A DNA stretch of 64,000 bases from Gadus chalcogrammus (GCF_026213295.1 NC_079415.1:21647847-21711846), one strand, 5' to 3'; positions 36,793 to 48,756 are shown, counted from the stretch's first letter. A program made the numbers and translations. Notes: generated by a model from the sequence alone, not told the origin.

Positions 36793-37321
36793 TTTTAAAA
36801 GAGTTGCCAGGAATATCAGGTGCTTCAAAAATGTGCTACTTTCCCTTTCAGAGAGACATCAGTATCAGATTGCCCATCATTTGCATGCATGTAGCTTTAC
36901 CAGACCTCTATTGGAAGTGACAAATGTTTCCACTGTACGCATCGATGTTCTTAACAAGGATATTTCAAATGCTCTGAGACAGATGTCTTCAGATATGGAC
37001 ACAGTGGGCATGGCCAAAAGCGTGACATATGATGGACTAAACTACAAGTGTGGAATGATCTTGATCCAAGGCTCACTGGGAGGACTGCCAGAGTTTGGTG
37101 AAATCATCCAAATGGTGATACTGCAGGACAAGTTGATCTTCATTGTGAAGAAGCTCATTGGATGGTATATTGAACACTATAGAGCTTTTGATCTCAAACC
37201 ATCCCCAGTCGAGAAAGTGGATCTTATTGAGCCACAAGAACTACATGATACATACCCACTGGCGGACTACAAAATTGGAGGGATGTGTCTTGTCACATTG
37301 AAAAGATATATCCATGTTTAA
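36793..37321 (+). CDS. C-terminal part of a transposase-like protein
   Basis: Open frame from the gap edge to a stop at 37319-37321. It begins FKRVARNIRCFKNVLLSLSE and ERHQ follows. This matches the region after the RFE-x-KH motif of a family of fish transposon proteins; the paralogue at 47640-48383 retains the upstream LWCMRFEGKHQYLKN part. The last ~170 residues form a domain ending GGMCLVTLKRYIHV that the paralogue shares in looser form. The N-terminal part lies in the gap. It is about 200 bp upstream of the SAMD3-like gene in the same orientation. I infer a CACTA-like transposase relative; no catalytic residues can be checked here. Confidence 0.6.
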
Positions 37322-37518
37322 AGGATGATCCCTCTCCATGTAATGTTGTTTTATTTTGTTCTCAATACATTTTATTTTTCATACCGAAAGCCAAATGTGG
37401 TCCACTTACAGAAGGTAAATTACAGGACATCAATTTTTTTTTTTTTATTGATTAAAAAGGGATAGTTCAGTATTTTTTATTTGCCTCACACCTTATTGTG
37501 CTTTTGCTCTCTTTTCAG

Positions 37519-40500
37519 ACTGCCATGGCTCATTCCACAACTGCCAGACTTAAAGTGATTTTGGGGGACAACAACATTGAAAAACTGACACTTCCCAATG
37601 GAATACCAGAGTCACTAGGTGACCTTATCGGCATGATAAGGAGTACGTTCGGATTAAAGTGCAGCTTGAAACTGCAGTACATGGACCAAGATTTTGGCAA
37701 TGACTTTTTCAATCTGAACTCTACTGCTGAACTCCAGGATTTGGGGACAATCAAGGTCATCCAGCAAACAACGTTGATCAGTGCCACTGCATCCTCTGCT
37801 TCTGTTTCATCCGAGTCGGATGACTGTGTTTCACTGGCATCAAACGACACTATACTGCTTTCATCCCCCGAGTCTCTGTCATCTCGAACCAAGCAGTGGC
37901 CAGAGGAATTTCCAATTCCTCAATTTTCCTACGACACGGAGTTGCAGTTAGTGAAAGGTAATTCTGAGTGCCAGGTTGGAAACAAGTTGTTGACCTTGAG
38001 CTCCCGAATAAAATCTGATATCTTGAATAGAGTAGTTGAAGAAATGTACCGATATAAGGCCTACCCGGAGGATGCACATTTCTGCACAGTTGCAGAGGCC
38101 TTAATCAAAAAGCACCCTTGTTTAAAAGAGCCTGGCTCATTCAATGGCTGCTACGGCTGGAAACAGCGACTGAAGTACAAAATGGGAAACTACCGGACTC
38201 AACTCAAAGTGCTGGGGTGTGCAGAGCTGTCAGTAAATTCCCTGAGATCGAAATCAACGATGGATGCTTTCCCTGCTAAAAAGGTGAAGAGGCCAAAACG
38301 AGCTGAAGCCAACTTCTATCCATCCTTCCCTACTGGAGAAACTCAGGACAGCATAGAAAAAGAGAAAATAGAACTTCTGACAGATGTCAAGATGAGGAAC
38401 AATGAACAATGGGTAATCACGGACAAAATGGCTTGCACGTTTGCCTACAGACGACCAGAGGTGGTCAACCAAGAACCCAGCATTCAAGACTTTAAAGACC
38501 GGTGGCCTGCCTTGTTCCATCAGAAAGAGGTATGGTAACAATGGAACTGAAATGACTCTTGAATTGAACATTGTTTATTGACAGAATTTACATATTCAGT
38601 TAAACTTTTCGTTGCATTGACATTTTGCCTGTTGTGTATGCAGGCTTCAGTGTTTACGTTGTTAAAACTGAGATTGTATGTGAGGTAATTTGCATTTCCT
38701 TTTTATTTATTCACTGTCATTTGTTTTAGATCAATGCAGAGTTCCTGAGGCTCATGGCTGTTCCTCTTGAGGATATGTTCTTCGCCCAGTTGGACATCCA
38801 CTCAAGTCAGCTAATCAGAGTCATCCGTGCCAAAGGTGGATCAACACGCCAAAAGAATGCTGACATCATGGACATTTTGGACCAGGTACATCTAGAGCAG
38901 GCATCTCCAAACGGCGGACCACGGTCCGGGTCCGGACCAAGTGACGGTCCTATCCGGACCCGTGACCAATTTAAAATAATAATTAAAAAAAAAAAGAACT
39001 TTTTTTTTCTTTTTTTTTTGATTTCACTATACAAAGCATGATTATGTTAGTAAAATCATTTCTCACTGAAATACAAATTGAAAGGCAGAATAGTCTGTAG
39101 TACAGCTTAAAAACAGCAAAAAGCAATGATCTTCACAGAGTGAAGATCATGCACTCACCGAACTCCCCCCCTCCCTCCGTCTGTCACGGCATGTGCGTAA
39201 TAGCATCACTCAAAAAATAGCCAATCAAATTTTTTGTTAACCGGAAGAGAGATTTGGAATGAGAAAATGGCTTGCTCGAAAATGAGGAAATTTGACCCCT
39301 AAAACAGACATTTTAAAGATGAATGGACTGACCAATACATGTTCATTCTCCCGCAAGGCAGTACAAAACCTTCGTTGTGTCTTTTATGTGTTGAAACAGT
39401 GGCGCTGATAAAAAGCGGGAATATTAAGCGGCATTACTAAAGTAAGAGCGTGGAAAATATCCGAGCTGAGAGCTCAGTATGAGAGGTCTACGCGTGTCTT
39501 CACACACTGATTTACAGGCCAGCAACGTGCAAATGAATGCTCACTTAAGATTGGATGGATTTTGGGGCAACATAAAAAGCCTTTCAGTGACACGACTGTT
39601 GTGAAGGAGTGCTTGAACGCCGCTGCTGAGACGTTACTTGAAGGTAACCAAAGGGATGAATTGTGTGAAGAAATAAAGCAAATCCCAATGTGAGCTGCAA
39701 CGACAACCAGAAAATCCGAAACGTTATCAGATGACACACTGTCACAGCTTCATGCGGCTGTTCAGAGTGCCCCATCCTTAGCCATTGATGAGTCTTCAGA
39801 TGTAACGGATAATGCCCAGCTTTTGGTTTATGTGCGATTGTTTTATCAAGACAAGAAAGAGATATGTGAGGACCTGTTGGGTCTAACACCACTTGAGACA
39901 CTGTTTTGCTTACTTGAAATGAAGGCCTGATGCACTGTGTTTATTTGAATTGTGGGCCTGATGTACCTGTTTTGTTTACTTGAAATGTTAATATGCGTTA
40001 CTTTGTCTTGCTAGTTTTTCATGGTTAAAAGTAAGCTATTTGGTAATTGAAAATAAATTCATCTGAAATGATAAGGTAATATGCCGTGTTGATTGTATTT
40101 GACAAAAGAAGGCTATTAGGACGTGGTAGGTTCGGACCTTTCTTGGAAGGAATTTCTAGCAACTGGACCTTGTTCAATTTTAATTGAAGACCCCTGATCT
40201 AGAGCATCAAAAGTAACAAGTTTCCTTGGTTGCTTAGAGGGTGTCACGGTACCCCTATCTATTAAAGATGCATCATCCGGATTAGCTTAGCTCCAGCACC
40301 GGTAGCTAAGGGGAGCAATAGCGTGCCTCTGCTGGCAGCAAAGAAGATTAACTAAAATAATCACTATACGCTCCTGTTTATTTACCAAGTTATGTTATGC
40401 ACGTTATTTCTGGCACGTGTCATTTTAGAACCAAATGCATACCAGTAGGAAACCGCATGGGATGTAAACAAGACGTCAGTGACTATAAGGAGCAGAAGAG

Positions 40501-41423
40501 AGGTTGCTGTGAAGATCCAGAACCGTTTAGATTTATACATTTTCAGTTAGGGGCCACAGTGCTCCTAGTGAAAAAAGTTTCAGAGATTTTGAAGATTAAA
40601 TTAATCAAGATTTTATTGTCCTAGACTGAGGACATTCATCTTCGAAGGGAGTGTGTCCTGAAAGTCCTCATCATCTTCCTCGGCGAGGATGCAGATGACC
40701 TGATCAAGGAATATCTTGTACGTTTCTACAGCAATTTGCATTTCAGCTCATCTCATCATTTTTATCCTGTAAAACATAGACAATTTTGTCAACTATAATT
40801 ACTGAAACCTGTTTGGATTGACTACATGTTGTATTTATAATATATGTAGTGATTCTTGCGTAGAGCTACTGGTGAAAAGGTCGGAATCCTGCAAAACATC
40901 AAGACACAAAGTACTAGACCCTGTCATGATACCAGGCTTGGCCAATAATGAGATGTGTTGCTGAGCCAATAAAGGGCTCCAATCCATAAAGCACTATTCA
41001 GTGAAATGAAGTCAATGTGATTTTGCAGTAGTCTTTTAATGTGTGGCGTGAATAAAAGTGCAAAGTGATGAAAGTGATGTTTTGTGTCATGTACTTCAGG
41101 ACTCTGGACCAGAGGACATTCAAAGGGATCTGGAGCATCTCACTGTGGCAGTGTTTGTCATTCGAAAGGACGGGGAAGGACCGCAGGAGCCACCTGAAGA
41201 CACAGGCATTGTCATCAAGGGCATGAAGGTGTTGCATGGACTGACTTCAGTTGCCTCAGCTTGTGCCCTGCTTCTAGGTTTGCTATATGCACTTAACCTT
41301 GCTTATCCCAAACCCCTTCATTTTACTTTCGAAGTGCTCCAGAAAATCATCATACACCTTGAGCAACACAAGATGTCCCCCAAAGTCCAAAATCTGTATG
41401 GCAGACTTCAAAGCTCGCAGTAA
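37519..41423 (+). CDS. SAMD3-like protein, four exons, about 525 aa
   Basis: Exons 37519-38529 (ATG at 37525), 38730-38885, 40625-40717 and 41100-41423 join in phase 0 at GT-AG sites and give one open frame. The N-terminal ~80 residues look like a PB1/ubiquitin-like fold (ARLKVILGDNNIEKLTLPNG). A serine-rich linker follows, then EEFPIPQFSYDTELQL, EPGSFNGCYGWKQRLKYKMG, KRPKRAEANFYPSFPTGET and KDRWPALFHQKEV. This order is typical of teleost proteins annotated sterile alpha motif domain-containing protein 3-like. I see no SAM domain in it. The last exon ends in a helical segment. A hAT element sits in intron 2 and a TTAA element follows the stop. All exons are undamaged, so it may be functional. 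Biochemical role unknown. Confidence 0.82.
38898..40196 (+). mobile_element. hAT element (Charlie/GTF2IRD2-like) in SAMD3-like intron
   Basis: Flanked by an exact 8-bp duplication ATCTAGAG (38890-38897 and 40197-40204). The ends are CAGGCATCTCCAA and TTGAAGACCCCTG, imperfect inverted repeats. Inside, decayed frames show MRKFDP, DEWTDQYMFILPQGSTKPSL and SGNIKRHY (a BED-like finger region) and later SDVTDNAQLLVYVRLFY, with several stops. It is a non-functional, internally deleted hAT transposase copy. It starts 12 bp downstream of the exon 2 donor. Confidence 0.88.
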
Positions 41424-42045
41424 TGACACGCATCACAATTGATTCCTTTTCTGGACCCAAAAATGGCCTAGGGAAGAACAATGTTAAAGGATAAATCCGG
41501 TGTAAAGTGGATCTGGGATATGTTTAATATGATAACGAGATGGTATGTTCGTTTGGGAGAAAAAACACATGTAGACACATTCTTAAGTTGGCTGTTTTCA
41601 GCCGATTCTACCATCGGTAGAATCCACGCTATAAACTTGGAATCATGGGGGCATCGTCTCATGGTAAAAACAAAATCACTATTTTAAACCACTTAAAAGG
41701 CTAGAGGTAGCCCGACACTTCTTTGGTAGTATAATAAGGGTCTTAAAATATAAAACAAGGCACTGATAACTTTGTAAGTGTACAGATTGTTTATTAAAAA
41801 TGACATTTTATACACACAATACCATCAGTAGTTCATCCTTCGACGCCATTTTGTATTTAAGACTCGATAAGTATCTTGGCAAACATGGAGCATGCGTATT
41901 GTTCACGGATGTCACAAGCTCTGTGTTCGTCAATCGACCTATCGAGTCTTAAATACAAAATGGCGTCGACGGGTGAACTACTGATGGTATTGGCCGTTTC
42001 TCAATTCCTAGCACGCGTACTATGGACTCGATGACTTGCAAGTAC

Positions 42046-42905
42046 TAGGGATGTGTCGGTCGCGACCGATTCGTTACAACGAACGAATCCCGAACGTGAA
42101 CGACAAGAACTGGTTCCCCAAAACAAGAAGAACTGGTTCTTTGATTCTTTTTTTTAAACATCAACCAAAAATATTGTCACGTAAATAAAATATACAAACG
42201 AACAGAGCTTCGTCTCTCCGCGACTTATATTGATTGAGTCTACAACGTTCTCAAAGATTCAGCCAATGAGAGGTAGCAATGGTGATTCAATGGCACCTGG
42301 GTAAAACAAAGACAAGGCGGTACCGTCGAATATGCGCGCTTTCTGTCTGACGTATCTTGGGTCATACCATTCGACGTGGGGCCACTCATATATCCCCCTA
42401 CATTTTTTCGAAAATAGACTTGACCTCCATCAGTTTATTGGATAAACGCATTTCCCAATCCCAGGAGTCTTTGCTCCATTCTACGTCAATTTAAGAACAA
42501 ACAAAGAAATGAAACTGCAGTTTGTATTTTTTATTTATGGCCATGAAAGTTCTGTAATGCCTGAACAATGAAGAATGAAATGTAAAGTAAAATAAAATTA
42601 TAAATGTGAAACCATGAATGAAATATAGAGAGTAAGCAAGTGGTATAAATATTGGTGGGACGTTTGGTCATATTATATAGGAGGCATCTCCAAACGGCGG
42701 ACCGCGGTCTTGACGGTCCTATCCGGACCCATGACCAATTTAAAATAATAATAAAAAAAAAAATATATATATTTATTTATTTTTAAGACGTAATCTGACG
42801 TAACGAACGAATCAAAACGACCGAATCAAATAAATTATTATAGTATTATAGTGAACTGAACTGAAAGAACTAGTTCCCGGAAAATAATCATTTTGCCCAT
42901 CCCTA
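42046..42905. mobile_element. hAT-type non-autonomous element
   Basis: 8-bp duplication GCAAGTAC at 42038-42045 and 42906-42913, with ends TAGGGATG and CATCCCTA. It contains GAACGAATCCCGAACGTG-like motifs, and at 42684-42790 a truncated 5' end of the hAT family found at 38898 (CATCTCCAAACGGCGGACC). Confidence 0.88.
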
Positions 42906-43591
42906 GCAAGTACGGACTTGGCAAGTCCGTACTTCAAGCACAGACTTGCGAGCACGCGAGTACGTACCTGCAATTGGAACAGCAGCGGACTCGATGACGT
43001 CACCACCTCTGCTCGTCCGTTAACTGTGCTACGGCCTCATTTAGGCATATACTACTGAACAATATAAACAAATGATAGTACAAAATCCCAGCCTCTTTCA
43101 TTTTCAAATAGTATGTAAATATTCTGAATGAATAAAAATTGAAAAGATATGCGTGTCATGTGTATAAGCTATACACACACGACTTTATATATATATTAGA
43201 GCTGTCAGTTAAACGCGTTATTAACGGCGTTAACGCAAACCAATTTTAACGGCGTTAAAAAAATTAACGCGCGATTAACGCAATTATTTTATTTAAAAAA
43301 AAAATAAAAAAAAAAATCTTTGGCTCAAAACAAAGAAGCAGTAGACTGACTGTTATGTTCAAATGACATTTGTTCAAAGCAGTCGTTTAATTGCACTATA
43401 GGCTCTTTTTTTGTATCGTCCTGTTTTGATCAGTATATGCCAATGTTGTTATCAATAAAAAATCATTTGCACAAGGCAAGCCGATGCACTTCACCATGTT
43501 GATAAGATAATTAAAATGAGGAGAATTATGGGACAAAAAAATAAAGGGATATTTAGCGTAGAAAAATAATTTGCGATTAATCGTGAGTTAA

Positions 43592-44095
43592 CTCATTGGC
43601 TGCCAGCCATTTTCAGTGCAGAGAGCCCCATACTGCCAAGCGTTTTACAGCATTTTCACTGATTTCCAAAGACCCACGGAACAGTGAGTTCTATGACTAT
43701 GTAAAACACTGAAACCACCAAAAGACAGAGTAGACTCTCTTCTTTTATCAGGAACAAACCGTTTGTTTCTACCTTTTTCCGTTCTTTAGTAATCGGCAGT
43801 AAAACATACGTTGGTTTCACCAAAAACACCTGTTTTTGACCAAAAATGGAGAAAACAAGCTTTTTGTGAAAATAAACTTTTTTTGCTTTAGTGACCCCTT
43901 CAACACCTGAAAAGTGGTTTCCCTCCATAAAACAGCAAAAACAACACTGAGACAGGTATTTTGACAGGACAATAATAATTTATTTGCAAATATATAACCA
44001 ATATATAATATAAAAAAAATAAAATTCTTCAAAATGTCAGTTGTACAATTCTTTCCAGGTATGTATTTCTATATGTTGTCGCAGCTATATCGAAT

Positions 44096-44162
<67 letters not shown>

Positions 44163-44940
44163 GTGTCCACCCCTACACAAAATAGTTCAGCTTAGTGTGG
44201 TAAGCTGTAAAACACTCCCCTGCGTGCAAGGGGACACGACAGGACTGACACCACATTTTTGTCTCGCTGCGCAGACCCCTGCGAGCACAGACCCTACACC
44301 TCCTTGCTGGTCTCCCCTTCTTGCTGGTGGGCATCAGGTGTCTGAGTTTGTGTCTTCTTAGCCCTCCGTCTAGCCTGCTCTCTGGGTCAGTGTTATATGG
44401 TGCTCTCGGAGTACTCCGTCTTCCTGGAGACGCGTCAGGGGATGAGGCTCTGCTGTTCCCGGTTGACGGCAACCACTCATCTGACGAATCCGGGTCAGGT
44501 TCGCTGAATTCATTACCTGATGATTCGGAGGTGTCTGCTGAAATACGCCGTGTAGGCCTACTCTCTCTACTTGGCCCGGGTTTTTCGTCAGAGGCTTTAT
44601 CGCAACAAACCGCGACACTGAGACACTGTTCGAGTGTTAGCTGTCTGAAATTTCGCTTACGTTTCGCGGAGGCCATGCTCTTACTTACCACCGGCTTCTT
44701 CTACCCATTAGGCTACTGTTTCCTCATCTCTGATCCAATTTGGCACAATGCCCCCGCCCACCCGGCGGCTCAGTTCAGTAGTACATTCTCTGTTTACAAG
44801 CCTGATTTTTTGTGACAAGGTGCTCCAGATCGCTCCCCAGCCCGCCCTGTTAAAAAACATAATTGACGTCTATAGACGTCATTGGCAGTCAACGGTTGTA
44901 TTTAAATTGACGTCTATAGACGTCATTGGCAGCCAATGAG
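43592..44940 (-). mobile_element. piggyBac element, internally deleted
   Basis: TTAA at 43588-43591 and TTGA (one mutation) at 44941-44944 flank 14-bp inverted ends CTCATTGGCTGCCA and TGGCAGCCAATGAG. GACGTCTATAGACGTCATTGG occurs once and again with small changes as a subterminal repeat at the right end. It contains a shortened transposase ORF and a (GT)n tract at 44099-44160. Confidence 0.88.
44173..44676 (-). CDS. Internally deleted piggyBac transposase ORF, about 167 aa
   Basis: Starts MASAKRKRNFRQLTLEQCL and has an acidic, serine-rich N-terminal part. It then jumps to the C-terminal end of a PGBD4-like transposase: NTDPESRLDGGLRRHKLRHL followed by a cysteine-rich finger (CRVCARRG, WCQSC, PLHAGECF, YHTK). 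The central RNase H-like domain with the three catalytic Asp residues is missing, though the frame stays open. The product could still bind transposon ends through its cysteine-rich domain and act as a repressor, but that is inference. The start could be five codons upstream (MVSKS). Confidence 0.78.
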   Translation of the reverse strand: MASAKRKRNFRQLTLEQCLSVAVCCDKASDEKPGPSRESRPTRRISADTSESSGNEFSEPDPDSSDEWLPSTGNSRASSPDASPGRRSTPRAPYNTDPESRLDGGLRRHKLRHLMPTSKKGRPARRCRVCARRGLRSETKMWCQSCRVPLHAGECFTAYHTKLNYFV

Positions 44941-46823
44941 TTGACTATAACATTAATGCGATTAATCACGATTAAATATTTTAATCGCTTGACAGCTCTA
45001 ATATATATATTTATATATTATCTTATATTATTATTATTATTATATTATATATTATATAAATATATATATAAGTTAAGAGTAACTTAAGCTACAGTTGTGC
45101 GTCTTCTCCATATTGTCCGCCATCGTACTGCTGCGAGTGCGAAATGCATCCTGGGATTTATAGCGGTTGCAAGCACACACGAGCCACCTCCGATGCATGC
45201 TCGGTGAAACAGCGAGATCGAGCACGCATCAAGAACACTTCCGGGTTTTACGACAGTACTCGCTTGATGCGTGCTTCGAATTGGAACAGTGCTCGGGCAA
45301 CGACTGATGACGTTTCACGAGTCCACGAGCACACGAGCACGCACAAGTACGCGAATTGAGAAACGGCCTTCGTGTGTATAAAATGTCATTTTTAATAAAC
45401 AATCTGTACACTTACAAAGTTATCAATGCCTCTTTTTATATTTTAAGACCCTTATTATACTACCAAAGAATTGTCGGGCTACGTCTAGCCTTTTAAATAG
45501 CTATTTCGTTTTTAACATGAGACAATGCCCCCATGATTCCAAGTTTATAGCGTGGATTCTACCGATGGTAGAATCGGCTAAAAACAGCCAACAGCCAACA
45601 TTTTGTATTTAAGACTCGATAGGTCGATTGACGAACACAGAGCTTGTGACATCCGTGAACAATACGCATGCTCCATGTTCGCCAAGATACTTATCGAGTC
45701 TTAAATACAAAATGGCGTCGAAGGATGAACTACTGATGGTATTGTGTGTATAAAATGTCATTTTTAACAAACAATCTGTACACTTGCAAAGTTATCAGTG
45801 CCTTGTTTTATATTTTAAGACCCTTATTATACTACCAAAGAAGTGTCGGGCTACCTCTAGCCTTTTAAGTGGTTTAAAATAGTGATTTTGTTTTTACCAT
45901 GAGACGATGCCCCCATGATTCCAAGTTTATAGCGTGGATTCTACCGATGGTAGAATCGGCTAAAAACAGCCAACTTAAGAATGCGTCTAGATGCGCTATT
46001 TTGCTCCCAAACGGACATACCATCTCGTTATCATATTAAACATCCCAGATCCATTTTACACCAGATTTATCCTTTAAGACATGGGGCCTGTGAAACTCAA
46101 GCCTCTTTGGGTTTTTTTGCCTTTGTGTTTAAAGAGACAAATATTCTTCAAACCACAAGATGATACACATTGATTTTGTTGCAGGTTTTTCGTAGAGGAG
46201 TTTTTTTCATTTTCTGTGGAAAGGTTACATTTTTGTTTCCATATGTTTTCAAAATAACAAAAAATACAATCTGTTAATGCTTAGAGCTCAAATACCTTAC
46301 TGAGGTGTTACTGTTAGTGTCATCCATCGTTATGCACACTGTTAGTCCGATTTAATTTAAGTGCCTTTCATATATACTTTTGTTTATTTTTTTGGAAGTA
46401 AAAAAACAACCTGCAAGTCATTATATTGAGAAACTATCTTAATATGTTGGTTAAATATAACCATATTTGGACTTACTAGTTCAAATGTATTTTCAAAATA
46501 TAGGATGAAATGTTGATAGTTGCGTTATAATAACTTGCAGGATTATTTTTTTGGTAGAGGTGTTCTATATGGTAAAGATTTTGCTTCCCCAAACTGTTAT
46601 GCACTTTTTATGCATTAGTATTGTGATTGTTAAAATGCATGTTTGCATAATACTTTGGTGCCTACTTTGGACTTTATTTAGATGAATGGTTAAACATTTG
46701 TAATGTATAGCTTTTTGCCTCACACTCCGGCTCAAACACTGGTAGTGAAGGGGAGCAGGTCAAAAGAATACTTTGCAATATCACTTATGCTCCTGTGTGC
46801 TTGTTGGGACTTGTTTGAGTTAA

Positions 46824-47041
46824 AGGACAATTCCGGTATTTAGCACATAGGCAGGGCCTCACTATGGTCATACTACAACCTTTAGTTTTGAAAATCTACC
46901 TCCTCTCATTTTTGAGGATTTTTTATTTGGCAACAATTTCAATAGCTGGGGTCTTTCATCCTAGACAACCCTTTCTGGATTGTCTAGGATGAAAGACAAC
47001 CCAGAAAGGGGGCTCAATGTGCTAAGTACTGGAATCGTCCT
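46824..47041. mobile_element. 218-bp TTAA MITE (AGGACAATTCCGG family)
   Basis: TTAA at 46820-46823 and 47042-47045. The ends AGGACAATTCCGGTA and TACTGGAATCGTCCT mirror each other. Same end sequence as the 1-kb element at 52853-53870. Confidence 0.85.
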
Positions 47042-47045
47042 TTAA

Positions 47046-47639
47046 GCTATCCTGGATGAGCGACATTTGTCGACTGCTATATCAAATGCATGCAGTTACA
47101 GGAATGGTTAAGCAATTGAAAATGACTAAAATCTTTTTGTAGTATAAACTGTAAATTTAACCTGTATGCATTTAATGTGAAATGTGTTGGAAGATATCGG
47201 CATGTTGTGTTTTATACTTTCATATAATAAAGTATTTAAAAAAAAAAAAAGATTTGAAAATGTGATATTTTTTTGAAAGCCAACTTAAAATTGTAATTGT
47301 AAGAAAGTATTTTAATTATGTTGAGTAAACTTACATTTCACATTAAGGTTACATTAAAAATATTCTCAACCTCAAGTCAGAATATTGGGTTCTAAGGAAG
47401 CAGTATCTTACTTTAGGATATAGCAAATAATTGAGTTGGGAAAAAAAGGAATTTTTAATTTGTTGTGCATTCATTTTAAGTTTGATTGATGCAAATTGTT
47501 TATTTGAAAACTAACATTTTAGTCATTTGATCCGACTTAAAACAATTGGGTTAGTCTAACTTGCTATTTTTATTTGAATAAACTTAATTCATTTACGTGT
47601 TACCAATTGAAGTGATTAAATTAAGTTGATCCAACTATT
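47046..47639. other. AT-rich stretch between repeats
   Basis: No gene seen. AATAAA at 47226-47231 followed by an A run at 47238 could be the 3' end of a transcript from the SAMD3-like gene, or a retrotransposed tail. The stretch 46081-46819 before the MITE is likewise AT-rich and empty. Confidence 0.4.
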
Positions 47640-48383
47640 TTCTTTTTACAGTGTAGTCATGGCCACTAAAGTGAGGAAAGATGATCTAGCATGTCTTGCT
47701 TTTTTACGTACACGTATTCCTTCCTGAGATGACAGAGGTATTTGGAACGGTTTTAACACCTAAATGTCACTTTCTTATACATTATCCTCGACTTATTGTA
47801 TTGTACGGTCCTCTTCATTCTCTTTGGTGTATGAGATTCGAAGGCAAACATCAGTATTTAAAGAATTTGACTAATAACTGTCGAAATGTTGAGCAATCGT
47901 CACCAGCTCAAACAATGCTGGGAATATTCCCCCATCAATGTATTGGGTGATTTTGAAAAAGTGTCTGGTAGAAGTGTGAGAACACCATTATTGTCTCTTC
48001 CTATTGATCTTCAGACTTCTCTAAAAGTAAATCTGAACTTCAGAGATTTAGAATTGGAAGGCAAAGCAATTCAGCGCGTCTCCGAAATGACTGTAAACAA
48101 TGTCAAGTATGCTGTTAGAGATGTGTTCACATTAGACCTTTTGAATATCGAAAAAATCCCTGTGTTTGGGCAGATCAAATACATTCTTAACATTGATACT
48201 ATGTGGGTGCTTTGCAGTAAAATGTTGATTCCATTGTCCTTTGACTCGCATTTCCATGCATATCGTGTAAAAGTAGACAGTGAGTGGATTTTGCTCAAAC
48301 CTGGAGATGAGCTTGACCACACATCACTTGACTCGTATACAGTTGATGATAATTTGTATGTTGGATTGAAACATTTTGTTTAA
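47640..48383 (+). pseudogene. Second transposase-like C-terminus, frameshifted
   Basis: Plus-strand frame with HVFLPEMTEVFG, FLIHYPRLIVLYGPLHSLW and MRFEGKHQYLKN, continuing in another frame with SNRHQLKQCW and a C-terminal domain ending VDDNLYVGLKHFV. One base appears missing at about 47891, between NCRN and LSNRHQ. The upstream two thirds of the protein are not seen. It is a diverged paralogue of the frame at 36793-37321. Together the two copies bracket the SAMD3-like gene. Confidence 0.65.
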
Positions 48384-48480
48384 ATGCTTGGAATGATTTT
48401 GGCAAGGGTAGATGCCTGGAGTGGTGTGTGTGGTGCAAATGTTGCTAGATCATTCCCCCCCCCCTTTACACCTGCCTTAA

Positions 48481-48756
48481 AGGGGACATATTATACCACC
48501 AGGTGTGAGTGTCATTAGCAGTTGCAAGCCGTTTTGAAAATCTGTGCCTTCTGACATCGCTAGTAGGCTTGTCCACCTAGATATGTGCTGGATAGATGAG
48601 CAACGTTTGCTTCAGTCCACTGGGTAGGCTGGTAGACTGATCTATCCAGCACACATCTTGGTGGACATGCCCATTAGTGATGTCAGAAGATGCAGATTTT
48701 CACAACGGCTTGTAACTGCTAATCACACTCACACCTGGTGGTATAATATGTCACCT
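48481..48756. mobile_element. Palindromic TTAA MITE 1
   Basis: TTAA at 48477-48480 and TTAC at 48757-48760 flank arms sharing GACATATTATACCACC and its complement. The two halves read as an imperfect palindrome with GTGCTGGATAGAT near the centre. Confidence 0.85.

Larger units (their letters stand above)
43197..45000. mobile_element. hAT-type element (TAGAGCTGTCA ends) hosting a piggyBac
   Basis: The ends TAGAGCTGTCA and TGACAGCTCTA sit in an AT-repeat target. Internal AACGCGTTATTAACGGCG and CGATTAATCACGATTAA motifs recall a fish hAT MITE family. A piggyBac element is inserted at 43592. Confidence 0.8.
41992..45368. mobile_element. Non-autonomous element nested in the TTAA foldback
   Basis: The ends GGCCGTTTCTCAATTC and GAATTGAGAAACGGCC are inverted repeats. 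The uninterrupted neighbour at 45737-45750 shows the empty site (GGTATTGTGTGTAT). The body is rich in GCACGCGTACT- and GAGCACGCGAGTACG-like motifs at both sides. No gene of its own seen. It was itself interrupted at 42046 and 43197. Confidence 0.8.
41489..46073. mobile_element. 4.6-kb TTAA element with very long inverted repeats
   Basis: TTAA duplicated at 41485-41488 and 46074-46077. The ends begin AGGATAAATCCGGTG and mirror AGGATAAATCTGGTG. The inverted arms are about 500 bp (41489-41990 against 45575-46073), with a further partial copy at 45369-45600. Shared marks in both arms include GATTCTACCATCGGTAGAATC and AGACTCGATAAG next to ACAAAATGGCGTCGA. It lies in the 3' side of the SAMD3-like gene. 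TTAA duplication suggests piggyBac or Kolobok; no transposase of its own was found, so it is a foldback-type non-autonomous element. Confidence 0.85.

Noticed and set aside
37530..38571. Minus-strand ORFs opposite the SAMD3-like gene
   Set aside because: They are antisense shadows of a well-supported spliced coding frame.
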